From: Alphaproteobacteria bacterium
GTDB taxonomy: Bacteria; Pseudomonadota; Alphaproteobacteria; Rhodobacterales; Rhodobacteraceae
DNA length: 64,000 bases
Assembly (NCBI GenBank): GCA_003331935.1
Contig: QOQE01000004.1
Coordinates: 1 to 64,000, forward strand
Direction: 5' to 3'
Under the pieces are notes generated by a model that was given only the letters and a program-made list of their open reading frames with translations, searched no databases and was not told the DNA's origin. The translations under genes were made by a program, and so were the position numbers. Position 1 is the stretch's first letter. Each line of letters starts with the position of its first letter. This document shows positions 43,349 to 52,467 of this stretch, piece after piece.

Positions 43349-44809
43349 ATGACAAAAGTAATAAAAGGTGGAACTATTGTAACAGCTGATCGAGAGTGGA
43401 AAGCTGATGTATTAATAGAAAATGAAACAATTAAGCAAATTGGAGAAAATCTAAGCGGGGACGAGACCATAGACGCGGAAGGAGCATATGTGATCCCCGG
43501 CGGAATAGACCCACATACGCACCTTGAGATGCCATTTATGGGAACCACCGCCGCCGAAACTTTTGAAACAGGCACCTGGGCTGCCGCGGTCGGTGGAACA
43601 ACTATGTTAGTAGACTTCTGTCTTCCAGGTGAGGATGGCAGCTTGGTCAATGCAGTAAAGGAGTGGCACAGAAAATCAGAGCCTCAAATTTGTTCTGATA
43701 TCGGTTATCACATGGCAGTTACGGGTTGGTCTGAACAGATTTTTGATGACATGCCTAAGGTAGTTGAGATGGGAGTAAATTCCTTCAAGCATTTTATGGC
43801 TTATAAAGGAGCCCTAATGATTGAAGACGATGAAATGTTTGCCTCTTTCAAAAGATGTGCAGCTATTGGCGCTCTACCCATGGTTCACGCAGAAAATGGT
43901 GATATTGTTGCCGAGCTTCAACAAAAATATCTGCAAGAAGGCGTAACTGGTCCTGAGGGACATGCATACTCAAGACCTCCAGAAGTAGAGGGTGAGGCAG
44001 CTAATAGAGCAATAATGATAGCAGACGCTGCAGGAGTACCATTATATGTTGTCCACGTATCTTGTGAGCAGGCTCATGAAGCTATTAGAAGAGCTAGGCA
44101 AAAAGGTATGAGAGTTTTTGGTGAACCGCTCATTCAATTTCTTACTTTGGATGAGAGCGAATACTTTAATAAAGATTGGGAACATGCAGCAAGACGTGTG
44201 ATGTCGCCTCCATTTAGAGACAAATCTCATCAGGACGGATTATGGGCTGGTCTTCAGTCTGGATCTCTGCAAGTCGTTGCTACAGACCATGCCGCATTTT
44301 CCACAGAACAAAAAAGAATGGGAGTAAATGACTTCACTAAGATTCCAAACGGTAGCAATGGACTTGAGGAAAGGTTATCAGTTCTTTGGACAGAGGGCGT
44401 AGAAACGGGGCGTCTAACCCGACAGGAGTTTGTCGCAATTACTTCAAGTAATATTGCTAAAATTCTAAATATTTATCCAAAAAAAGGAGCAATTTTAGAG
44501 GGAGCAGATGCAGATATTGTTGTTTGGGACCCAAAGATTTCCAAAACAATTTCGACTAGCACCCATAAATCAATTTTAGACTATAACGTTTTTGAAGGAT
44601 TCAAAGTCACTGCACAACCAAGATACACTTTATCTAGAGGTGATGTAATATGGGCATGGGGTAAGAATTCTAGTCCACAACCTGGTAGGGGTAGATTTGT
44701 TCCAAGACCTGCTTTCCCAGCATTGCATAGTGCTGTATCAAAATGGAAAGCGTTAAATACACCCAGAAAGATAGAACGTGATCCTTTAAATATCCCTGCA
44801 GGAGTTTAA
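43349..44809 (+). CDS. hydA: Dihydropyrimidinase (hydantoinase)
   Basis: 486 residues, standard size. Zinc-binding H56-x-H58 (D-P-H-T-H), carbamylated K153 in F-M-A-Y-K-G-A-L, H180 in V-H-A-E-N, H about 236 in V-V-H-V-S-C, and D about 314 in T-D-H-A-A-F. Y/F substrate-contact residues follow. It opens dihydrouracil or dihydrothymine (or hydantoins) to N-carbamoyl-beta-amino acids. It lies 13 bases after the beta-ureidopropionase and upstream of the ABC importer. The missing partner is a dihydropyrimidine dehydrogenase. Confidence 0.93.
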   Translation: MTKVIKGGTIVTADREWKADVLIENETIKQIGENLSGDETIDAEGAYVIPGGIDPHTHLEMPFMGTTAAETFETGTWAAAVGGTTMLVDFCLPGEDGSLVNAVKEWHRKSEPQICSDIGYHMAVTGWSEQIFDDMPKVVEMGVNSFKHFMAYKGALMIEDDEMFASFKRCAAIGALPMVHAENGDIVAELQQKYLQEGVTGPEGHAYSRPPEVEGEAANRAIMIADAAGVPLYVVHVSCEQAHEAIRRARQKGMRVFGEPLIQFLTLDESEYFNKDWEHAARRVMSPPFRDKSHQDGLWAGLQSGSLQVVATDHAAFSTEQKRMGVNDFTKIPNGSNGLEERLSVLWTEGVETGRLTRQEFVAITSSNIAKILNIYPKKGAILEGADADIVVWDPKISKTISTSTHKSILDYNVFEGFKVTAQPRYTLSRGDVIWAWGKNSSPQPGRGRFVPRPAFPALHSAVSKWKALNTPRKIERDPLNIPAGV

Positions 44810-44830
44810 AAGCCGCTTAAAGGAGAACAA

Positions 44831-45604
44831 ATGATAAGCGTATCAGACGTTAATTTAACTTTTGAAACGAATGATGGTCCAGTAAATGCTTTAAGGGATG
44901 TATCGTTAAAGGTGAATAAAGGAGATTTTGTATCCTTTATTGGTCCGTCAGGATGTGGGAAAACAACACTTCTCAGAGTTATTGCGGCGCTTGAGACACC
45001 TACTTCAGGTCAAGTAACCGTAAATAACATGAGTCCTGATGATGCTAGAAAAGCTAGAGAATATGGGTATGTTTTTCAGGCTGCAGGGTTGTACCCTTGG
45101 AGAACGGTAAGTGGGAACATAAAATTACCTTTGGAAATTATGGGATACTCCGCCAGCGAAAAAGAAGACCGCGCACAAAAAGTCATAGACTTAGTAGAAT
45201 TAAAAGGGTTCGAAAAAAAGTTCCCTTGGCAGTTATCTGGTGGAATGCAACAAAGGGCGTCTATTGCAAGAGCTTTGGCATTTGACGCAAATATCCTATT
45301 AATGGATGAACCTTTCGGAGCTCTAGATGAAATTGTAAGAGATAGGTTAAATGGAGAACTATTAAGTTTGTGGGCTAGAACAAGAAAAACAATATGTTTT
45401 GTTACTCATTCAATCCCCGAAGCAGTTTTTTTATCAACAAAAATCGTTGTAATGTCTCCTAGGCCCGGCAGAATTACCGATGTAATTGAAAGCTCACTTC
45501 CCAAAAATCGCGAACTTAACATAAGAGATAGCAAGGAGTTTATAAAAATTGCACAGCGCGTACGAGAAGGTTTAAAGGCTGGACACGTTGAAGATGCTGT
45601 TTGA
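44831..45604 (+). CDS. ABC importer ATPase (NMT1/THI5-type system)
   Basis: 257 residues. Walker [10 protein letters not shown] (about 38-46), signature L-S-G-G-M-Q-Q-R (about 137-144), Walker [12 protein letters not shown] (about 155-165) and H-loop T-H-S. Typical of TauB/SsuB-type ATPases serving nitrate, taurine and pyrimidine/thiamine-precursor importers. AAAGGAG precedes its ATG. Its stop overlaps the permease gene's frame, so the importer genes are one operon. Confidence 0.93.
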   Translation: MISVSDVNLTFETNDGPVNALRDVSLKVNKGDFVSFIGPSGCGKTTLLRVIAALETPTSGQVTVNNMSPDDARKAREYGYVFQAAGLYPWRTVSGNIKLPLEIMGYSASEKEDRAQKVIDLVELKGFEKKFPWQLSGGMQQRASIARALAFDANILLMDEPFGALDEIVRDRLNGELLSLWARTRKTICFVTHSIPEAVFLSTKIVVMSPRPGRITDVIESSLPKNRELNIRDSKEFIKIAQRVREGLKAGHVEDAV

Positions 45605-45618
45605 AAAGGATTAGGGGA

Positions 45619-46488
45619 ATGGGCTCAAATTATAAAAAAAACAAAGTCGTCCCTGTCACTGCGATATTATTATTAATTGGGATATTTTGGTATCTTGTAG
45701 CGATACCAATGAACTCTGAAAAGGTATCTAGGCAATTTAAAAATCTTTCCACTAGTGAACATATACAAAAGTGTTGGAGCTTAAAAAAACCAAAGCTCCC
45801 TACCCCACATCAAATTGTCACAGAAATGGTGAATACTACGTTTTTTAAGAAAGTTAGCTCCAAGCGTTCCCTTGTTTACCACGGCTGGATCACTTTGCAA
45901 GCGACTCTAGCTGGATTTTTTCTAGGAACACTATTTGGGATTCTGCTAGCTTTGGGCATAGTCCATAATAAAGCAATGGATCTGAGCGTAATGCCTTGGG
46001 TCATTGCAAGCCAGACCATACCCATTCTGGCTATAGCGCCGATGATAATCGTTGTTATGAACTCGGTTGGGGTAACAGGTTTATTACCAAAAGCTATTAT
46101 CTCCATGTATCTTTCTTTTTTCCCTGTCGTAGTGGGAATGGTAAAAGGTCTAAGATCTCCAGACCAAATTCAACTAGATCAAATGAAGACGTGGTCTGCC
46201 TCATCTAACCAAATACTATGGTATTTAAGGTTTCCGTCCTCCTTACCATTTCTTTTCGCATCCTTGAAGGTAGGTGTAGCGGCTTCGCTGGTGGGAGCGA
46301 TAGTTGGTGAACTCCCCTCTGGTGCTATTTCTGGTCTAGGCGCTAGAATGCTCGCTGGCACATATTATGGCCAGACAATAATGATTTGGAGTGCATTGTT
46401 CGCTGCTGCTTTTCTGGCAGCATTTTTAGTATTTATAATTGATTTTTCACAAAAGATTGTCCTTAAGAAAATGGCTATAATAAGATGA
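45619..46488 (+). CDS. ABC importer permease 1
   Basis: 290 residues from ATG 45619, preferred over TTG 45601 because a purine-rich Shine-Dalgarno (AGGGGA) lies just before it. About six membrane helices, with the binding-protein-dependent transport signature G-A-I-V-G-E-L-P (a substituted EAA loop) and extra charged N-terminal segment of about 100 residues before the core. It is TauC/SsuC-like. It overlaps permease 2 by four bases (ATGA). Confidence 0.85.
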   Translation: MGSNYKKNKVVPVTAILLLIGIFWYLVAIPMNSEKVSRQFKNLSTSEHIQKCWSLKKPKLPTPHQIVTEMVNTTFFKKVSSKRSLVYHGWITLQATLAGFFLGTLFGILLALGIVHNKAMDLSVMPWVIASQTIPILAIAPMIIVVMNSVGVTGLLPKAIISMYLSFFPVVVGMVKGLRSPDQIQLDQMKTWSASSNQILWYLRFPSSLPFLFASLKVGVAASLVGAIVGELPSGAISGLGARMLAGTYYGQTIMIWSALFAAAFLAAFLVFIIDFSQKIVLKKMAIIR

Positions 46489-47327
46489 ACACTTTTTTGC
46501 TTCTATTTTTTATAATATGGCTTGGAGGTTGGTGGCTTAACGTAAGAATATCAAAGTTTGAAAACTTCAATTTATCTAGATTTATAGTACCATCGCTTTT
46601 TGGAATAGTATTCATGCTAATGTGGGAGTTAATCGTAATTGGATTAACTATAAATCCTGTTTTGCTCCCCGCCCCGTCTGCTATAGCTGTAAAATTTTCA
46701 AGTTCGTTGGATATTCTGTGGATTGACTTTGTCCAAACTTTGGTGAAGGGTGCTCTGTCTGGATACATCTTGGGCTGCGGTGGTGCTTTTCTTACGGCTA
46801 TTGCAATTGATAAATTTGATTTTCTTAAGCGAGGCCTTTTGCCGTTGGGCAATTTCGTATCCGCACTACCGATTGTGGGAATGGCACCAATTTTTGTAAT
46901 GTGGTTTGGTTTTGATTGGCAATCGAAATGTGCTATAGTTGTGGTAATGGTTTATTTCCCGATGCTTGTAAATAGCGTTCAAGGATTGGAGCTCATAGAT
47001 CCCAGCCGCCAAGATCTTATGCGAACCTACAACGCGTCCTACAGCCAAACACTACTCAAACTTCGCTTGCCGTCCGCGATGCCCTTTATCTTTAACGGGT
47101 TAAAAATATGTTCAACTTTAGCGTTGATTGGGGCAATTGTTGCAGAGTTTTTTGGATCTCCGATAAAAGGAATGGGTTTTCGAATATCTTCTGAAGTTGG
47201 TCGTTTTGCATTGGATATGGTTTGGGCCGAAATTTTTGTTGCGGCAATGGCTGGTTGTCTTTTCTATGGCTTAATAGCATTAATTGAAAGGCGCACAACC
47301 TTTTGGCATCCCAGCCAACAAAAATAA
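46485..47327 (+). CDS. ABC importer permease 2
   Basis: 280 residues, six-helix TauC/SsuC-like inner-membrane protein. The transport signature is G-A-I-V-A-E-F-F-G-S-P-I-K-G-M-G (about 228-243). Together with permease 1 it would form a heterodimeric channel. Coupled to permease 1 by ATGA and followed 56 bases later by the binding protein gene. Confidence 0.85.
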   Translation: MNTFLLLFFIIWLGGWWLNVRISKFENFNLSRFIVPSLFGIVFMLMWELIVIGLTINPVLLPAPSAIAVKFSSSLDILWIDFVQTLVKGALSGYILGCGGAFLTAIAIDKFDFLKRGLLPLGNFVSALPIVGMAPIFVMWFGFDWQSKCAIVVVMVYFPMLVNSVQGLELIDPSRQDLMRTYNASYSQTLLKLRLPSAMPFIFNGLKICSTLALIGAIVAEFFGSPIKGMGFRISSEVGRFALDMVWAEIFVAAMAGCLFYGLIALIERRTTFWHPSQQK

Positions 47328-47383
47328 CATTGCGTATCAATCGAATTTGATTAACAATTAAAGAAAAACTAAGAGGGAAAAAA

Positions 47384-48370
47384 ATGAAGAAGATTCTATC
47401 AATTCTGACCTGCGCTTTTATATTAAGTGCATCAGCTGTTTTTTCTGCTGACAAGGTCACAATCCAGTTAAAATGGGTTACTCAAGCCCAATTCGCTGGG
47501 TATTATGTAGCAAAAGATAAAGGCTTTTATGATGCTGAAGGCCTAGATGTAACTATTAAACCAGGAGGACCAGATATCGCTCCTGCTCAAGTTTTAGCGG
47601 GTGGTGGAGCCGATGTCATGGTTGACTGGATGCCGTCAGCTTTAGCAGCGAGAGAAAAAGGACTTCCACTGGTAAATATAGCCCAACCCTTTAAAAGCTC
47701 AGGTATGATGCTTACTTGCCGGAAAGATATGGGCGTGAATACTACTGCTGATCTCAAAGGAAAAACTTTGGGAGTTTGGTTCTATGGAAACGAATATCCG
47801 TTCTTAAGCTGGATGAGCAGATTAGGCTTAAAAACTGACGGTAGTGCGAATGGTGTCACTGTTTTAAAACAAGGATGGGGTGTTGAGCCATTAACAGAGG
47901 GTCAGGCGGCATGCGTATCTACCATGTCCTATAATGAATATTGGGTTGTGAGAGATGCAGGATATTCCCCCGAACAGCTGACAGTTTTCAAATACCAGAC
48001 AGAAGGAGCTGCAACCCTTGAGGATGGCTTATATGTACACGAGAAAAATATGAGCGACGCCGCATTTAAAGACAAAATGGTCAGATTTGTTCGAGCATCC
48101 ATGAAAGGTTGGAAGTATGCAGAAGCAAACCCCAAAGAAGCTGCGATGATTATTCTAGATAACGATGATGCCGGTGTGCAAACCGAGAAGCATCAAGTCA
48201 GAATGATGGGCGAGATTGCAAAGCTCACAGCTGGATCTAATGGTTCACTTGATCCTGCAGATTATGAAAGAACCGTACAGGTTTTAATGTCTGGAGACTC
48301 TGATCCTGTCATAACAAAGAAACCATCAGGCGCGTGGACTAACGAAATTACAAACGCTGCGCTGAAGTAA
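47384..48370 (+). CDS. NMT1/THI5-like substrate-binding protein
   Basis: 328 residues. Signal peptide to about residue 22 (A-V-F-S-A), then an N-terminal Q-L-K-W-V-T-Q-A-Q-F-A-G-Y-Y-V-A-K segment very typical of NMT1/THI5-type ABC binding proteins (pyrimidine, HMP or taurine-like ligands). A W-F-Y-G-N-E-Y-P-F motif near 132-140 may line the pocket. It delivers the ligand to permeases 1 and 2. In other alphaproteobacteria similar systems sit beside pyrimidine-catabolic genes, so uracil/thymine or a related ureide is the best guess. A terminator follows. Confidence 0.87.
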   Translation: MKKILSILTCAFILSASAVFSADKVTIQLKWVTQAQFAGYYVAKDKGFYDAEGLDVTIKPGGPDIAPAQVLAGGGADVMVDWMPSALAAREKGLPLVNIAQPFKSSGMMLTCRKDMGVNTTADLKGKTLGVWFYGNEYPFLSWMSRLGLKTDGSANGVTVLKQGWGVEPLTEGQAACVSTMSYNEYWVVRDAGYSPEQLTVFKYQTEGAATLEDGLYVHEKNMSDAAFKDKMVRFVRASMKGWKYAEANPKEAAMIILDNDDAGVQTEKHQVRMMGEIAKLTAGSNGSLDPADYERTVQVLMSGDSDPVITKKPSGAWTNEITNAALK

Positions 48371-48395
48371 TATAATTTAGACGGACGTTAATTTG

Positions 48396-48424
48396 AAAAG
48401 GCGGAAAATTCTCCGCCTTTTCCT
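48396..48424 (+). terminator. Intrinsic terminator after the ABC importer operon
   Basis: Stem AAAAGGCGGA / TCCGCCTTTT (48396-48421) with loop AAATTC and T-rich 3' arm. It lies 25 bases after the binding-protein stop and about 20 bases before the aminotransferase gene, so it probably ends the importer operon with some read-through. Confidence 0.75.
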
Positions 48425-48439
48425 ATATAGAAAAACAAA

Positions 48440-49723
48440 ATGAACAAGAATATTACCCTAAAAGAGTGGCACAGCCGAGCACAGAAAGTCCTTCCAGGAG
48501 CCGGTTTTGGCAATTTTGATCCTAGCATTAGCCTAAAAAAGGGTTTGGGCTCACGCGTATGGGATGAAGATAACAAAGAATATATCGACTTTTTAATTGG
48601 CTCAGGGCCAATGATACTGGGACACGGAAATGAAGAAGTATTAGACGCTATACGAGTGCAACTTGGTGAAGGCCTTACTTTTTTTACCAATAATTCCAAA
48701 GGAATTGAGTTAGCTGAGGAGATTTGTAAAGCCGTGAAATGTGCTGAGCAAATTAGATTTGTAAGCTCCGGTGGTGAAGCTGATATGTACGCGATGCGAT
48801 TGGCGAGAGCACATACGGGTAGAAATAAAATCCTCAAGTTTGAAGGAGGATATCATGGGATGAGTGGAGACTCGTTAATGAGCCTTGCACCTAACAAAAT
48901 GGTAAACTTTCCATTAGCAGTGCCAGATTCAGCAGGAATACCTGAAGCAGTTAGAGATGATATTTTGGTTGCACCATTCAACGATCCTCAAGTTGCTACA
49001 GAGATTATGAATGAGTATTCAGATCAAATTGCTGGGGTAATTGTAGAGCCGATTCAAAGAATAATTCCTCCGATAAAAGGATTTTTAGAGCATCTAAGGG
49101 CTGAAACAACAAGAATTGGCGCACTTTTAATTTTTGATGAAATCGTAACTGGTTTTAGGCTAGCCTACGGTGGGGCACAAGAGCTTTATGGAGTAGTCCC
49201 TGACATATGCACTCTGGGGAAGATCATTGGAGGTGGTTTACCGCTAGCGGCTATTGCAGGTGAAAAAGAAATTATGAGTCATTTTGACAAAAATATTGTT
49301 GGCGAAGAGAAGTTTACTTTCCAAATAGGTACCCTTAGTGGAAACCCATTGGCAGCGGCAGCTGGTTTAAAAACAATGGAGATACTGAGAAGAGATGGTG
49401 CTTATAAGAGGATAAGAGAAAACGGACAGTTTTTAATTGATAGCGTGTCAAACCATCTTAAGACTAATAATATAGATTTTCAAATTGTTGGTGATCCAAC
49501 ACTTTTCGATATTATTTTTTCTGAGACACCTGTTATTAATTACCGCGATACTAAGAAAAATAAGGCCGAATATTCAAAAACATTTAATCAAATAGTTAGA
49601 GAACACGGAATACTCAAAGCCGATGCTAAGCTTTACACACACCTTGCGCTCACTGAAGAAGATCTTCAGATAACTGACAGTGCATTTAAAAAAGCGGCTG
49701 AGGGCATTGCAGAATTATCCTAG
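48440..49723 (+). CDS. Class III aminotransferase (glutamate-1-semialdehyde-aminomutase-like)
   Basis: 427 residues, PLP fold type I. Motifs: S-S-G-G-E-A (about 109-114, phosphate-binding), E-G-G-Y-H-G near 134-139, F-D-E-I-V-T-G (about 234-240) and the Schiff-base Lys in L-G-K-I-I-G-G-G-L-P (about 262). Such enzymes include beta-alanine/3-aminoisobutyrate transaminases that finish reductive pyrimidine catabolism. Position after dihydropyrimidinase, ureidopropionase and importer supports that, but GSAM-like members have several substrates. Confidence 0.83.
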   Translation: MNKNITLKEWHSRAQKVLPGAGFGNFDPSISLKKGLGSRVWDEDNKEYIDFLIGSGPMILGHGNEEVLDAIRVQLGEGLTFFTNNSKGIELAEEICKAVKCAEQIRFVSSGGEADMYAMRLARAHTGRNKILKFEGGYHGMSGDSLMSLAPNKMVNFPLAVPDSAGIPEAVRDDILVAPFNDPQVATEIMNEYSDQIAGVIVEPIQRIIPPIKGFLEHLRAETTRIGALLIFDEIVTGFRLAYGGAQELYGVVPDICTLGKIIGGGLPLAAIAGEKEIMSHFDKNIVGEEKFTFQIGTLSGNPLAAAAGLKTMEILRRDGAYKRIRENGQFLIDSVSNHLKTNNIDFQIVGDPTLFDIIFSETPVINYRDTKKNKAEYSKTFNQIVREHGILKADAKLYTHLALTEEDLQITDSAFKKAAEGIAELS

Positions 49724-49738
49724 TTTAAAAAAGAACAC

Positions 49739-50872
49739 ATGATCCCTTGCCAGAGACATCTTTTTGATATTCCTGAAGACGTTGCATATTTAAATACCGC
49801 ATATATGTCACCCCTTTTGACCAGCGTGGTAAGTGCCATAGATAGTGGAAGTCGGTTAAAAGCCAATCCATGGAAACTTAAGATAAGCAATTTTTTTGAT
49901 GATATAGAAGAGGCTCGGGATTTATTTTCAACTCTTATGCATACTGTTGCGAGCAACATAGCTATTATTCCCTCCGCCTCTTATGGTGTTCAAACTGCGG
50001 CAAATAATTTACATATCCCAGAAGAGTCAAAGATACTTGTTCTGTCCGATCAATTTCCATCAAATGTCTATCCATGGAGGCGTATTGCCGAGCGAAAAGG
50101 TGCTGAAATCAAAACTGTAAATGTCCCTGATGGTGAAGCCGCCACAGATCATATAATCGACGCTTTAGATGAACGAGTTAGCGTATGCGCAACTGCAAAT
50201 GTGTTATGGACCAATGGATCACTCATAGATCTAGAGAAAGTCAAAGCAAAATGTTTGGATTGTAATGCTGAACTTGTAGTAGACCTTACTCAATCAGCGG
50301 GTGCCTTTGATATAGACTTAAGCAAAATAGATCCTGCTTTTGGAATAGTCGCAAATTATAAATGGATGCTTGGTCCCTACTCAACTGGGTTTCTTTATGT
50401 TTCTCCAAAATACCATGGTGGGCAACCACTTGAAGAGGGTTGGATAACAAGAAAAAATAGTAAGGATTTTGCAAAACTCGTCGATTATCAAGATCAATAT
50501 GAACCAGGTGCAATTAGATATGATATGGGACAACGATCAAATTTTTCCCTTGTTCCTGGTGTATTAGAGGCACTTCGTCAAATTAGGAAGTGGGGTATAG
50601 CAAATATTCAAAATACCTTATACCACTCAAACTTGGTTCTTTGCAAAAAGCTAAGCGACTTGGGTTTGCAAATTCCAAGAGCCGAAAACAGAGGTCCTCA
50701 TTTTATAGGTGCAAAACTACCTTCTGAAGCACCCACTAACATTCTAGAAACCTTAGCAGAGAAAAAAATATTTATCTCTGAGAGAGGTGGGAATTTAAGA
50801 ATAACACCTCACCTATGGAATAATACAAACGATTTTGAGCGTTTCACAGAAACATTAAGGAAAATATTGTGA
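49739..50872 (+). CDS. Class V aminotransferase-fold PLP enzyme
   Basis: 377 residues, cysteine desulfurase/kynureninase-like fold. The PLP Lys is in V-A-N-Y-K-W-M-L-G-P-Y-S-T-G-F (about 219), preceded by D-L-T-Q-S-A-G-A-F near 181-189. A C-terminal R-G-G-N-L-R-I-T-P-H (about 346-355) anchors the substrate carboxylate. The reaction cannot be assigned. It starts 15 bases after the class III aminotransferase and may belong to the same pathway. Confidence 0.8.
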   Translation: MIPCQRHLFDIPEDVAYLNTAYMSPLLTSVVSAIDSGSRLKANPWKLKISNFFDDIEEARDLFSTLMHTVASNIAIIPSASYGVQTAANNLHIPEESKILVLSDQFPSNVYPWRRIAERKGAEIKTVNVPDGEAATDHIIDALDERVSVCATANVLWTNGSLIDLEKVKAKCLDCNAELVVDLTQSAGAFDIDLSKIDPAFGIVANYKWMLGPYSTGFLYVSPKYHGGQPLEEGWITRKNSKDFAKLVDYQDQYEPGAIRYDMGQRSNFSLVPGVLEALRQIRKWGIANIQNTLYHSNLVLCKKLSDLGLQIPRAENRGPHFIGAKLPSEAPTNILETLAEKKIFISERGGNLRITPHLWNNTNDFERFTETLRKIL

Positions 50873-50881
50873 AAACATTTT

Positions 50882-51466
50882 TCATTGATCCACCTGAGTT
50901 TTCAAAATGCACCTTTGGTCATTATTTATGGGCGAGTTAACATATTTGCTCACTGGGTAAGATTTTATTTTTTCAAGCAGATTAGAAGAAGAAATTTTTT
51001 GCTTGTTTTTTAGCCAATAGGATGTCTCCCCCTGATCTAACAACATTGGCTGCCTATGGTGGATGTTAGCGAGGCTTGGATGGGCATCGATTGTTACTAT
51101 AGCTGCTCCTGATGCATTTCTAATACCGGCAAAGTAAAAAATATTCTGATCGGCGTGAATAAATATTGGTTGCTTTTCGCCTGTGGTGGTTTTTTTCCAT
51201 TCAAACCAACCATCTGCGACGAATACGCAGGTTTCATAATCCTTGAAACTAGGCTTAATATCCAAACTTTCATATTTGGCATTTATTAAATTCATAGGCT
51301 TTTTTGCCCAATTAGGAGAATACCCCCACTCTAAAAAATCTGGTCTCATCTCCTGACTAAAAATTAATGTGCAGTGTGAGGGAGCAATGTTATATGAAGG
51401 TTCAATTAAAACATCATGGAAGTCTTTAACTTCTATAAAGTTTGAAAGCACAAACCTTCCACACAT
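50882..51466 (-). CDS. SOS response-associated peptidase family protein (YedK/HMCES)
   Basis: 194 residues. The catalytic N-terminal Cys2 in M-C-G-R-F, N in N-A-K-Y-E-S (usually N-A-R), W-F-E-W (the Glu of the G-F-Y-E-W motif) and the His in H-H-R-Q-P-M (H-x-R-M-P) are all present. Family members form covalent crosslinks to abasic sites in single-stranded DNA through Cys2 after removal of Met1. It protects genome integrity. It is convergent with the class V aminotransferase and divergent from the DMT transporter. Confidence 0.9.
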   Translation of the reverse strand: MCGRFVLSNFIEVKDFHDVLIEPSYNIAPSHCTLIFSQEMRPDFLEWGYSPNWAKKPMNLINAKYESLDIKPSFKDYETCVFVADGWFEWKKTTTGEKQPIFIHADQNIFYFAGIRNASGAAIVTIDAHPSLANIHHRQPMLLDQGETSYWLKNKQKISSSNLLEKIKSYPVSKYVNSPINNDQRCILKTQVDQ

Positions 51467-51535
51467 CCTAACCTCGAATATTAGTCTTTGACCATTTGTG
51501 TAAAAGAGAATACCAACAAAGTAGAAAGAAAATAA

Positions 51536-52414
51536 ATGAAAAATATACAGGCAATTTTTTGGATGGTGGTTACCACGCTTCTCTTTGCAATTGTTACGGG
51601 CATAGTAAGATATATAGGCAGTGATATTCCTGCACCCGTAGCTGCATTTATCCGATACATAATTAGCACAATATTCTTCATCCCATTAATAGTAAAAATG
51701 TTCATTTTAGAACGGAATAAAAACAATAGACAGTTTTATTGGGCTAGAGGTTTAGCGCATGGCTTTGGGGTTATTCTTTGGTTTTTTGCGATGGCAAGGA
51801 TCCCGGTCTCTGAAGTCACAGCAATAGGTTATATAACGCCAATTTTCGTATCAATAGCTGCCTTTATTTTTCTAAAGGAAAAATTCTCCGCAAGCATCAT
51901 AGGGGCATTAGTAATTTGCATGATCGGTATGATCATAATTATAAGGCCCACCGCTAGTGGCATTGCAACCGGACAGTTGTCTATGGTGATAGCAACACTG
52001 TTCTTTGCTGCCTCATATATACTGGCAAAAAAGCTCTCATCAACCGAGAGTACTCTTGAAATTCTCGTTGCTCTCAATTTCATTGTAACTATTACTTTAG
52101 CTCCCTTTGCGGTAGTTTTTTGGGTAACGCCAAGTCTTCAGGACGTTTTATTTTTGGGTATTGTGGCTTTGTTTGCAACTGCCGGCCATTTTACCATGAC
52201 AATGGCTTTAAAGCTTGCTCCTATTACGATCACGCAACCTATTTCCTACGTACAAATAGTTTGGGCTTCGTGTATAGGATTTATCTTCTTTGAAGAAACC
52301 ATTAGCCTTTGGTTCTCTATAGGGGCTTCATTGATTATACTATCGTCAGCGTACGTAACCTACACTTCGTCTAAACAAAATAAAAATATAAATAATCTGG
52401 TAGCCAAAGACTGA
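51536..52414 (+). CDS. EamA/DMT family transporter
   Basis: 292 residues, ten hydrophobic segments in two EamA repeats. The first repeat runs to I-I-I-R-P (about 139), the second includes A-T-A-G-H-F-T-M-T-M-A-L-K-L-A-P (about 218-233), typical of RhaT/YdcZ-like metabolite exporters. Preceded by GAAAGA-type weak Shine-Dalgarno. Substrate unknown. It is followed 53 bases later by the enoyl-CoA hydratase gene. Confidence 0.8.
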   Translation: MKNIQAIFWMVVTTLLFAIVTGIVRYIGSDIPAPVAAFIRYIISTIFFIPLIVKMFILERNKNNRQFYWARGLAHGFGVILWFFAMARIPVSEVTAIGYITPIFVSIAAFIFLKEKFSASIIGALVICMIGMIIIIRPTASGIATGQLSMVIATLFFAASYILAKKLSSTESTLEILVALNFIVTITLAPFAVVFWVTPSLQDVLFLGIVALFATAGHFTMTMALKLAPITITQPISYVQIVWASCIGFIFFEETISLWFSIGASLIILSSAYVTYTSSKQNKNINNLVAKD

Positions 52415-52467
52415 TCATTTTACGAGTCAGCATCGCTTTTATCTTCAAGACCGGTTATAGTTAAAAA

